DNA from: Nectonema munidae
Lineage: Eukaryota > Nematomorpha > Nectonematoida > Nectonematidae
NCBI GenBank assembly: GCA_030549495.1
Contig: JAUIRK010000570.1
Span: 1,775,501-1,839,500, forward strand
Direction of reading: 5' to 3'
DNA length: 64,000 nt
Part shown: positions 39,166 to 48,115 of the stretch, in pieces
Layout: every line of letters begins with the position of its first letter
Position numbering within the stretch: the first letter of the stretch is position 1
The notes under the pieces: generated by a model
What the model was told of the DNA's origin: nothing
The model's input: the letters and a program-made list of their open reading frames with translations, nothing else
The model's database searches: none
Translations under genes and position numbers: made by a program

Positions 39166-40727
39166 ACCACAAAGAAGACAACAGTACTAATGTGCTTTTC
39201 AAATCGATCACTGATTTGTGAAATAATAGTATCCAAAAAAGGTAAGAAAATCGAACGTCGATAAAATTCTAATGGAGAGGAAGCTGGAATATTACTTCTT
39301 TTAGTCATTTTATTTGCTATTCTTGGAATACTCAATTGTTCCTCTCCATATAAATTTTGAGCTTTTTCAAAAATTCTACGAAATTGTGTTTCATTGTTTC
39401 TCCACTCTTCTAACTGGTGTTTTATAATTGAAATTTGTTTGACAGCTGAAAAAATATCATTGGAACTAGATTGTAAAAAAAGAGAGATCTTTTTTGTTAC
39501 ATACATTACATCATTTAATATAACTAATGCGACAACAAACTCAGCTTTAGTTAGAGAGTTGAGCAAAGAGTTAGCGTCTGAAAAAGAAGTTGATTTTTCT
39601 TTGCTTATTTTCTCTAGTGTATCAATGACTTCATAATACAAGATGTATGCAGTGTGAATAGATTCATGTTTCTCAATCCAACGAGTTGGACATGGAACTT
39701 TCAGTCTGTATCTTAAAGTTTCATTTTTCGACTCCTTTACAGCTTCTTGCAATTTTTTACTTCTCACAGAACTTGAATTAAAAAACTTCGCTAAACTCCC
39801 AACTATACCAAAAGTGTTTTGAATTTCTGGAACTTCACTTGCTTTAATCAAAGTAAGGTTGAAAGAATGAGCAGCGCAGTGCACATATATTGCTTGATTT
39901 CCACAAATACGCCGTACTTCTGCTTGTACTCCATTAAAAGCTCCACTCATTGCTGCTGCACCATCATAGCCTTGGCCAACTAAGTTTTCGCAAACTAAAC
40001 CACTTCTTTTCAACACATTGATGATTTCACATGCAAGACTTTTTCCACATAACGATTCTGGATTCACGAATTCTAAGAAGCGTTCTACTATGGAGTGATC
40101 TTTCACATATCTTACGCTTATTGAAAGTTGGCTTCTATGTGAAAAATCAGTTGTCTCATCTGCAATAACAGAATAAAACTCCGCTTTCTCAACTTCATTA
40201 GCTATTTTCCTGCAAATTACTTTTGCAATGCATGATATAATTTCATTTTGTATACTTTTAGAAATGTAAGAAGCATTCAAAGTTGATTTTGAAAGATGAT
40301 TAAATAAACTTGAGTTAGGTAAAGAATACAACTGTATCATTGAGCGAAAACAGCCTTCTTCTACGGTTATTTCGTTGATTGTAGTTGAAGCATCTAATTG
40401 ACCATCATCTCTATGTCCTCTGAATGGTAGACCCATTCTACAACATAAAAGAACAATTTCAATTATGCTCTTCATAATCTCTCGATTTTCTCTTTTAACT
40501 TTCATTATGTTAGAATTCAATTGATTATCAACTGAGAGTTCCGGGTTAGAAATTCTTAATTGGAAATCGTGAGCAGCAGTTTTGGCTAATTCATGATATT
40601 GTGCTTTGTTGTGTTCATATAGATATCCATCTTGACCTGTCAATCTAGCAAAACGTTTGCAGGGTAAATTCACCAACTGTTTGGCGGAAAGTTTTGATGC
40701 TCCTACCAAATCAGGCGCAAAAAACAC
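39096..40727 (-). CDS. hAT transposase core, ZMYM1-like (broken gene)
   Basis: An open stretch of 543 codons holds the main body: EFYSVIADETTDFSHRSQLS (first catalytic block), ENLVGQGYDGAAAMSGAFNG (second acidic residue), QAIYVHCAAHSFNLTLIKA, and the RW block YRLKVPCPTRWIEKHESIHT. The order and spacing match the hAT transposases that gave rise to ZMYM1-like and THAP-type proteins. It begins inside the TTF finger, whose first half is in the next frame (40711-41037). Confidence 0.9.
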   Translation of the reverse strand: MFFAPDLVGASKLSAKQLVNLPCKRFARLTGQDGYLYEHNKAQYHELAKTAAHDFQLRISNPELSVDNQLNSNIMKVKRENREIMKSIIEIVLLCCRMGLPFRGHRDDGQLDASTTINEITVEEGCFRSMIQLYSLPNSSLFNHLSKSTLNASYISKSIQNEIISCIAKVICRKIANEVEKAEFYSVIADETTDFSHRSQLSISVRYVKDHSIVERFLEFVNPESLCGKSLACEIINVLKRSGLVCENLVGQGYDGAAAMSGAFNGVQAEVRRICGNQAIYVHCAAHSFNLTLIKASEVPEIQNTFGIVGSLAKFFNSSSVRSKKLQEAVKESKNETLRYRLKVPCPTRWIEKHESIHTAYILYYEVIDTLEKISKEKSTSFSDANSLLNSLTKAEFVVALVILNDVMYVTKKISLFLQSSSNDIFSAVKQISIIKHQLEEWRNNETQFRRIFEKAQNLYGEEQLSIPRIANKMTKRSNIPASSPLEFYRRSIFLPFLDTIISQISDRFEKHISTVVFFVVCYQNSLKTLNLMKLKVDWIFIL

Positions 40728-41065
40728 AAAATCGGCAAAAAAGGCCTTTAAAATAAATTGAGTATGTCAACCAAGGATATTTATCAAAACAAAAAGGCGT
40801 AACTCGCCTAGTTTTGCCATTTTTAAGCGTTTCATGAGGCCAGGATGATGCTTCACCTGCTGGCCGCACCACTTTTTTAAACAAAAAAAAGCTTATCGCA
40901 GCTGGGCATTTTTTTAGCTCCACCAGAATATAGAATTGCTCGGGCAATGTCATTTTCTTCAAGCACAGCGTCCATATTGAAATCATTTGAATGTAAAATT
41001 TCTTCATTGTCAAGTTCCTTTGTATAGGATACTGCACATTGTGATTGGCTTGAAGATTGGATCAA
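40711..41065 (-). CDS. hAT transposase N-terminus with TTF finger (broken gene)
   Basis: Two overlapping minus frames carry the N-terminal acidic leader (ELDNEEILHSNDFNMD) and the start of the TTF zinc finger (RRVTPFCFDKYPWLTYSIYF then KGLFCRFCVF). The likely original start is MNTQSSSKCKKEK near 41132. Confidence 0.7.
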
Positions 41066-41602
41066 ATCATTTTTTGTAAAATAATCTATTATTTTTCTTT
41101 TTTACATTTTGAAGAGCTTTGAGTATTCATCTTAACTAAAACTAAAGAATATTATGAAGTGCTAAATAATATTATGAAGAATATATGAAAAATGAATTAA
41201 AAAACGTATCTGAGCTTAATCAGTTTTTTCGTACAACTCGGGATTGCGGAATCCCACAATCTGTCAAACCTAGCTGAATCAATCAGTGTCTGATGAAAAC
41301 ATGCAAAAACCAAACAGATAAAACTAAAATCGTCTAAAACCAAAAAGTCACAGAGTAAAGTTATTTAAAAATAAGTTTCTTTGAAATTGATTGTAAATAT
41401 TTGATAATTAAAATTATTGTTTTTTAAAATTTATATTCATTTTAAAATCATTTCACTTTAAGCAGTTGTGCTTTATGACTGTCCTTCTAAAGTAATACTT
41501 AAGGTAAATATGTTCGTTCGTAAATGTTTTCATAACTTTTTCATTTTTGAAGGCAAACCTGCTGCATTTTAGAGTTGGTCCTAAACCAAAGTTTTTACTA
41601 AA

Positions 41603-42175
41603 TTAATTTTTTGAACCTTTACCTTGATATACTTCAAAATCATAAAGGTATCCTCCGTGTAAGTTTAAGCACAAGATTTTGTATCCTGAACGAATTGGTT
41701 TCATTGGCATTTTTTGCTTAAGTGTTTGGCCAAACTTTCCATAATAAGGAATCATTGACTCGTCAACATCAACTTTTTTGTCAAGAAAGCAAATTTTTGA
41801 CATTTGTTTCTTATTAAATCTAAAAGTGGTCGGACTTTTGCGCATTTGTCAGTTGGATCAAGAGTGCTATTGTCACAAAAGTGAAGATTCTGAAGAATTG
41901 AGGTAAATTGATTTCTAGGCATTGCATTTTTAACTAGTCGATGTTGGACATCTGGAGCTTCTTCCCAAAACATCCTATAAGATAGGAGTTGCACATAACC
42001 ACTCAACATAAGAATTCCTAAAAAACAAAAAAAAGTTTCTCTTTTGAGTGGTATCCATCCAACAGCGCCATTTTCAATTGCATATTGATTTGTCCTTTCT
42101 ATAATAAAATCAATAACTTCATTGTCAAAAAATAATTCAAAAAATTTAACGCTATTCTATTGGCAGTTTGAATTT
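41603..42175 (-). pseudogene. piggyBac transposase fragment
   Basis: Minus frames read ELFFDNEVIDFIIERTNQYA, then LKRETFFCFLGILMLSGYVQ, AMPRNQFTSILQNLHFCDNS and VDVDESMIPYYGKFGQTLKQ then RSGYKILCLNLHGGYLYDFE, the first half of a PGBD-type DDE transposase including the first catalytic aspartates. A frame change separates the two main pieces near 41840. The 3' half and the TTAA ends are missing. It abuts the 3' end of the LINE at 42248. Confidence 0.85.
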
Positions 42176-42913
42176 GTCATTTTTTCTGTTGAAAAACCTA
42201 TAGGTACTTAAAAACTTTCTATGATAGTTTTTATATTACGTTGGTATTCATTTTCGCGATAAATGAGAGGACATCCATTTGTTGTTACGTGAGAATAAAT
42301 CGTCAGTCATAACTTTGTTGAAATCTGTCATCTGATCTCTTTTATTATCAATTATAACGGTGTCGTCTTGAAAATTACAAATTAACTGGAGTTCACATTG
42401 GGCTAGTAATTGTTTTTTTGATAAATTGTGTAACTCGAAATTTGTTAAAGAATTCAAAAATATATTTAAAATATCGATATCATTGAATAGATTTTTGCTT
42501 TTGTGTAGAATTACACAATCATCTGCATACACTGTAAAAAATGTGTTTAGAGACTAAACACAAAACTAAACACCAAATTGGTCACCGATTTTGAACACCT
42601 AAAATTGTAAACATGTTTAAACTCTAAGCGTCTGAACACTTATAAGTTTATTTCTAAACGCCAAGATTCTAAACACTTTAACTATGAGGCGCTTAGGTGG
42701 TGGAAATTTAGTCCAAATGATGAAAGGTATGTTTGGACATGCTTTCAAAAACATACCCCATTTGAACTTCTAAAATATTCATATGTGTAATTGATGAATA
42801 ACCGCTCCAAAAATAAAAAAAAACAATTTGAAAAAATAAATAAAAATTTAAAAATTCAAGGTAATTTATTGAAAATTGATTAAAAAAAAACACAAAATAT
42901 ATTCTCCAACATT

Positions 42914-44150
42914 TTACATGCTTTCCAAAAACTTCTTTTCAAACGTGACTAACTTTGTTGTTTTAAAAAATGGATAATTGTCGTTGAAAATCATGTTTTG
43001 AAAGAAACCAAGTATTTGAAAATTTTTTGGATTCTTAAGATCAAATACATAATATATTTTCAGCATAAATAGCAAGGCTTCTTTTATCAGATGTCCTAAA
43101 TAAAAAGAAACTCCATCTCCAACTACATATATCGATTTTGTTATTTCATTTTTGCACACAATCATCTTTAGAGAGCTTCCAACTTCCTGAAGAAATATTA
43201 AAAGAACTTTCCTAGAAAAATTGAATGGGAAAATTGTGAACGATTTTAAAAATATACAAGTATGATTACGTCTAGAATGTTCAGAAGTTTTTCATTGACT
43301 TTATATTTTGATGAAATGGAAGTTATTTCGTCAAAAGAGATTATTATTTGTAAATTTCTTTCATTTTCGTTTGGAGATTTCGGTATATTCAAAATATACC
43401 GATCCATCGTTGTTTCCCAATTTCGGTTGATTTTTTCATCCGTTAACTCTTTTTTGAGTAAAGAAAACTCTTTTTTTAACCTGTAAAATTAAAATTTAAG
43501 AAAAAATTGTGATATTATGTATATAAGACCATTTCAGTATTTTTCGACGAAATATGGAAGGCTTCTATAACTGCTCGTAATCCAACAGGTTGAGATTTCT
43601 CATTTTTATTCTTCTTTCAGATAAACTATCTTGTGCTGAAATATATTGCTGAAAATTCTCTATCTTGATCACTTTTTTTTGATTTCTTCACATAAACAAT
43701 TGGTGAGCTTCTTAGGAGGACATTCCAGTTTCACTCTCTTCTAGCAAAGAATTTTTAAAAAGAAAACAAATATAAAAAATGTATAAGACAAATATTTTAC
43801 GATAGTTTTTGCTAAGAACGAAATTCAAGCTTCTTTTTTCTTTGCTTACTGAGTTGGAGTTTCTACGTTTATTCCATTTCCATCTTATGTTGCGAACTTT
43901 TTGAGAAAGTTTTTTGTTGAAAAAAGCCTAAAAAACCTGATGATCATTAAAAAAAATCCACACTAAAAATAATCTTAATTACCAATGGAACTCTCCCATA
44001 TGGGAATCCAATACACGGATAAATTGAATAAAGTGATCTACCCAAGGAATCGTAATTCTCTTTACTGTCGAAATCGCCTATAGATATGACGTGGTATGCA
44101 ACTTCTTCCACCAACTTGTCAAATTCATTTATGACATTTCCGCTTTCCAA
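42914..44150 (-). pseudogene. SAMD3-like tail of the EnSpm protein
   Basis: VEEVAYHVISIGDFDSKENY then LGRSLYSIYPCIG (44100-44000) and VVGDGVSFYLGHLIKEALLF then IYYVFDLKNPKNFQILGFFQ (43110-42990) match the C-terminal part of SAMD3-like proteins. The intervening stretch is in several frames. Confidence 0.6.
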
Positions 44151-44192
44151 AGAGAGGTCATTTTTGTAGAAAACTTTGGTATATACATGGAT

Positions 44193-44507
44193 TTACCATT
44201 TCTTCCATGCAATACGTATGTATAAATAAATTGCAAATCTATATCGTGAACTTACGTTTGAACAAGTTGACATAATTTTAGGTGATGTTAGTTCATCAGA
44301 ATCAGTAAGAATCATGTCTTTGTTTCTAGCCGCATGATTTATTATCATCAATTTTTTTGTTGGTCCAACCTTGTTTCCGATCATTAATAATATGTCTTTC
44401 TCTTGTAGATTTAAAAATACCATACCATCAATTTCATTTTCTAAAAAAATATTCTTAATAACAAAAGGTAAGTAAAAAGAATCAACATTCGAAAGCCAGC
44501 ATAACAT
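44193..44507 (-). CDS. SAM domain of the EnSpm protein (broken gene)
   Basis: FLENEIDGMVFLNLQEKDIL then LMIGNKVGPTKKLMIINH is a typical sterile alpha motif: the EN.IDG..L..L.E.D...G...G...K..I pattern. Transposase-plus-SAM proteins of this sort occur in invertebrates and fish. Confidence 0.8.
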   Translation of the reverse strand: MLCWLSNVDSFYLPFVIKNIFLENEIDGMVFLNLQEKDILLMIGNKVGPTKKLMIINHAARNKDMILTDSDELTSPKIMSTCSNVSSRYRFAIYLYIRIAWKKW

Positions 44508-44777
44508 ATGGTGGAAACTGCAAAGCCTTTAATTTTTCTTGAATTTCTGAAACTGAAAAACGTTCATTTATTTCTTCAGCAATCTTGCTTAAATTTTCCT
44601 TACTCATTGATCTTCCACTTAAAATTCTTGAAAACAGCGTGCTTAGCCTCAAACCGTAAACACTAATGGTTTCGGCCCGGTCCAAACCTTTTTTATTTGT
44701 TCTGGAAAGTGTGTTAAGTAATGAAATTTCGGAGGGAATGTTACATGTCCAAAAGTTTCAGAAAAAAAAGGATTATG

Positions 44778-45465
44778 TTAATAAATTAGTTCAAACAAAA
44801 AGTTTAAAGTGACATCAGAAGCAATAGGAGAAATTATAAGTAGTGATATCTTGATGAGTTTTATAAAATTTTGCCAAACTCTGTCTTCTTTAGGAATAAA
44901 CCCGGATATTAAAAAAGGTAAAACAAGCATGAAATTCTTTATTTCTACTGAAGTTAAAGGAAGGGCATTTGTGTAATTCAAATAATTTTTTTCTAGAGTT
45001 TGTGGCTTATCATTCAACATTTCTTGAGGATAATCAAAGCTTAAAATGAGAGAATTAAGTATTTCTAGTGTAAAGTACCTTTTTACATAAATAAAAAATT
45101 CTAGAATCAACTGCAATGATAACTTCACAACACCTTCAAAAAGAACATGCATTGGATCGTGTAAAATGCATTCTGTAATTTTAAAATAAGGAAAACGTGC
45201 CAAGACAGATTCATTGTTGATACCATACATTTTTGAGAAGTACTTTTCATGTAATGGTTTCTTCTTCATTTCTTCACATCTGATACGATGTTGTCTTTCG
45301 TTTCTCAAACTGAATTGAGTCCCGTAAAGACTATTAATGAGTTGAGAAGTATCACCTTCACAATTTCTACATGGTTTCTTAGCAAAGTTTACGCCTCCTT
45401 TGAAACCTCCAATATATTGCGCAGCGGGTGTGGCCCCAAAAACACAATAAAGAATACCATAAACG
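44778..45465 (-). CDS. EnSpm/CACTA transposase part (broken gene)
   Basis: TPAAQYIGGFKGGVNFAKKP then CRNCEGDTSQL is the CACTA 'DTPA...GGFKEGV...CR.C' block, and ITECILHDPMHVLFEGVVKL is the catalytic 'HD.MH..LEG' block. After the stop at 44778 the frame continues with PPKFHYLTHFPEQIKK and CLRFEAKHAVFKNFKWK, the usual 'P..HY..H.PE......W..R.EAKH..FK' ending. The first aspartate of DTPA is alanine-preceded (GATPA), another sign of decay. Confidence 0.85.
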
Positions 45466-45474
45466 CTTTGAATA

Positions 45475-45619
45475 CCCCCCCCCCCCCCCCTCCAAATACC
45501 TTTTCCCCCCCCCCCCCCCCCCTTAAATAATTTTATTTCCAATATGCTTGCCCCCCTAAATTCCTTGCATCGCCCCCCCCCCCCCCCCCCCCAACTTCCA
45601 TTTTTTGGCTACGCCACTG
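45475..45619. mobile_element. Small hAT-type insertion with three poly-C tracts
   Basis: The right end, inverted, is CAGTGGCGTAGCCAAAAAAT. Three long C runs lie at about 45477-45490, 45507-45522 and 45573-45592. The left end is not resolved. It interrupts the EnSpm coding sequence just before the VYGILYCVFGATPA block. Confidence 0.5.
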
Positions 45620-46551
45620 TGCTGGTGGCAGGTGTATTATTCTCCCTCCTAGATCTGTCATTGCCCATATATATTATTTTAAACTTAATACAATATATTT
45701 TTTAAATTTTAATTTCAGATTTTTCATATTAACATAAATTTTTTATATAATTAACTAATCTAACAAAATGCAAAATAGTCAAAAATTTTAAAGCATAAAA
45801 ATGAGGAACTGAAATATTCAAAGAAAATATAAAAGCTTATCACTTTTGTTAATAAAATAAAAGATAATTTTATTCTATTAAACTTCTCTATAAAAGATTA
45901 TATTTATTCTTATTTTATTCTATAAAGAGAAGTTGGGTAATTATACATCACAGAATTATTGTGCACAAATAAAGTTTTAACTAAATAAATTAAACTTTTT
46001 TTAAAAGTATAAATTGAAAGATTATTATTTAGTTTTTGCCTAAAACAATAACGAAAACAAAATTCAAAAAATAAGACACAAAAAACTTGTAAAATTGAGT
46101 TGAATTTTTGTAAAATACCCTCTTGAAAAAAGAAGTTGAGTGAAATTATAGCTGGAAGGAAATCCAAAAAAAGTAGGAGATCAAATGAAACGAGAAGGCT
46201 TTTTGAAAAGAGATGTGTGATGGAGGGAGAAACAAAATAATCAAAACAGATGTGAAAATCGATGACAATGTTAATTCATACATATGCATAGTGTAAGAAT
46301 ACACTGTGCATATACACATATATGTATATTGACTGTGTACAATGTAACACGCATGCAGTAAATCTAGCTTTCTTGCGACTTTGAGTCGATAAGCTTCTCG
46401 TTTCTCATAGATTATCTTCAAAGTGTAAACACGTGTTGTCTAAACATAAGAGAAAGAGGACTCAAAAACACTGAAAATGACGTAGTGTTTAGAAATTAAA
46501 CTCATAAACACATTAAAACATGTTTAAACTCTAAACGCACTTTTTACAGTG

Positions 46552-47241
46552 TATAAACAAATTAAAATTATTATTATTTTGTAGTTTAAAAATGTCATTG
46601 ATATATAAAATAAACAAAAGAGGACCCAAAATAGACCCTTGAGGAACTGCTATGAATGTATCTAAAATTCTAGAACTACTTCCATTAATTGTACAAAATT
46701 GCTTTCTATTAGACAAATAACTACTCAAGATATTTAAAATCTTACCCCTGAATCCATAGCAGCTTAATTTATATAAAAAAATTTTACGATCTATTCTATC
46801 GAAAGCTTTAGAAAAGTCAATGAAAATACCACAAACATCTAAATTACTATCAAAAGATTCCAAAATATAGTTTACTACAAAAGAGACTGCCATATCAGTT
46901 GAAACACCTGACCGAAACCCAAACTGACGTTCATTCAAAATTTCATGTAAGTTAATAAAATTTATCATTCTATTAAACACAATTTTTTCGAAAATTTTAC
47001 TAAAAAAAGGTAAAATACTAATGGGCCTATAGTTTTCAATACTTTCAGGGTTACCAGATTTAAATATAGGAATAACCTTAGAAATTTTAAAATAATCAGG
47101 GATATATTCATCCTTTATAATTTTGTTGAATAATTGGTAAAGGTTATTCAAAACAAATAATACAATATTTTTACCCAATTTGTTAGAAAGACCATCCCAT
47201 CCTGATGAAGTAGATGTGTTAAATGTATTTGCAGTAATCAA
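46552..47241 (-). CDS. LINE reverse transcriptase, first part
   Basis: Reads KVIPIFKSGNPESIENYRPI, then ILPFFSKIFEKIVFNRM, RQFGFRSGVSTDMAVS, IFIDFSKAFDRIDRKIFLYK (catalytic D), AVPQGSILGPLLFILYINDI. It ends at ...FNLFI exactly where the EnSpm starts; the next residues, YADD, follow on its far side. Confidence 0.9.
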
Positions 47242-47315
47242 AATATCATTAATGGAAATTTCATCAAAATAAAATCTATTATCAAGTACGATGGGTCATT
47301 TATGTCAAACATCCT

Positions 47316-48096
47316 TCATTTCGAGTATTGATTTTTGTTTGTAAAATAGTCTTTAATATCATCCAAATCAAAATGAGAGTAAATTGCCATATGTGCGTCT
47401 ACCATGCTATAAGGATATTCGTGCGTATAGCCAAGGTTAATAAGTTTCCAGGTACTCTTCATATCAAATTTTGAGCTAGTGAACTTAATATAGTAAAACT
47501 TTTCTCTACTTTCTTTTACTAGCTTATTATACCTATTTCGTATTTGTTTAAACTCATTCCATTTAGAAAGGTTTCGATATTTCAAGAAAGATTTATAAAC
47601 GTTGTTTTTATACTTTCTAAGTAATCTTAATTCTGGTGTGAACCATTCATTTTTAACTTTGGACTTCATTTTCATAAAATGAAAACATTTTATTTTATCA
47701 ACAAACTTTATAGTACTCATAAGCACAAATTAATACATATAAATCTTCATTCAACATACAATTATAAAACAAAATAATTTTTTGAAGACATGTTCTGCAT
47801 ATAATATCCTAACAGCTTAATTGAGTCAAATAAAAAAAAATTTTTTTGTAGTAAATAAAGTTGGGTAAATGATCCGAAATATCAATTAAAATGTTGCTAG
47901 AAAATGAATCCACAAAACTGAAATTAGTAAAAATATTATCGATAAGTGTAGAACTGGTTATTTCTGAAAATAAGCTTATGAGATTGTTTTTAATAAAATT
48001 TTGTGCATTATAAAATGCATTTTTTTCGGATAATAAACAATGGGCTTTTTTTCTGAAAAATCGAAAAAGGGATATGGTCTTTAGTTTAGGATGCAT
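47316..48096 (-). pseudogene. LINE endonuclease end and linker
   Basis: 48096-47809 ends the APE-type endonuclease with the SDHLP motif (ISDHLPNFIYY). 47726-47316 is the basic linker (WFTPELRLLRKYKNNVYKSF, NKLVKESREKFYY) that normally precedes the reverse transcriptase. The two are in different frames. Confidence 0.75.
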
Positions 48097-48115
48097 TTAT
48101 AATAACATTAAAGAC

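Larger units (their letters stand above)
37949..41135 (-). mobile_element. hAT transposon of the ZMYM1 type
   Basis: The left terminus CAGTGGCGGATCCAGAAATT with a following G run starts at 37949. The transposase is read on the minus strand from about 41132 down to 38737 and has a TTF-type zinc finger, a catalytic core and a hAT dimerisation domain. No matching right terminus was found before the piggyBac relic. Only about two frame changes and an early stop interrupt the gene, so it is younger than the other hAT copies here. A second, smaller hAT MITE sits inside at 38085-38508. Confidence 0.85.
42530..46551 (-). mobile_element. EnSpm/CACTA transposon with SAM-domain gene
   Basis: The termini are CACTGTAAAAAATGTGTTTA at 42530 and, inverted, CACTGTAAAAAGTGCGTTTA at 46551, both continuing with GAG.(T/C)TAAAC. 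It is inserted within the LINE. On the minus strand it codes a CACTA-type transposase part (45465-44640) followed by a SAM domain and a SAMD3-like tail (44507-42914). The N-terminal half of the transposase is missing and the gene is split among several frames. A small hAT end with C tracts interrupts it at 45475-45619. Confidence 0.85.
42248..48115 (-). mobile_element. LINE (CR1/Jockey group) interrupted by an EnSpm element
   Basis: On the minus strand the order is: end of an APE-type endonuclease (SSTLIDNIFTNFSFVDSF, ISDHLP; 48096-47809), a linker (47726-47316), reverse transcriptase blocks (47241-46552), then the 4.0-kb EnSpm, then the continuation YADDCVILHKSKNL (42529 down). Both truncated ends and internal stops show a dead copy. 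After about 20 residues past YADD the LINE match fades into sequence of unknown origin next to the piggyBac relic. Confidence 0.85.

Noticed and set aside
45288-45530. Plus-strand proline-rich protein
   Set aside because: The proline runs are translations of C homopolymers, antisense to the EnSpm transposase.
46146-46421. Host protein inside the EnSpm element
   Set aside because: Open by chance; the composition is repetitive (TATG/CATA words) and no motif is seen.
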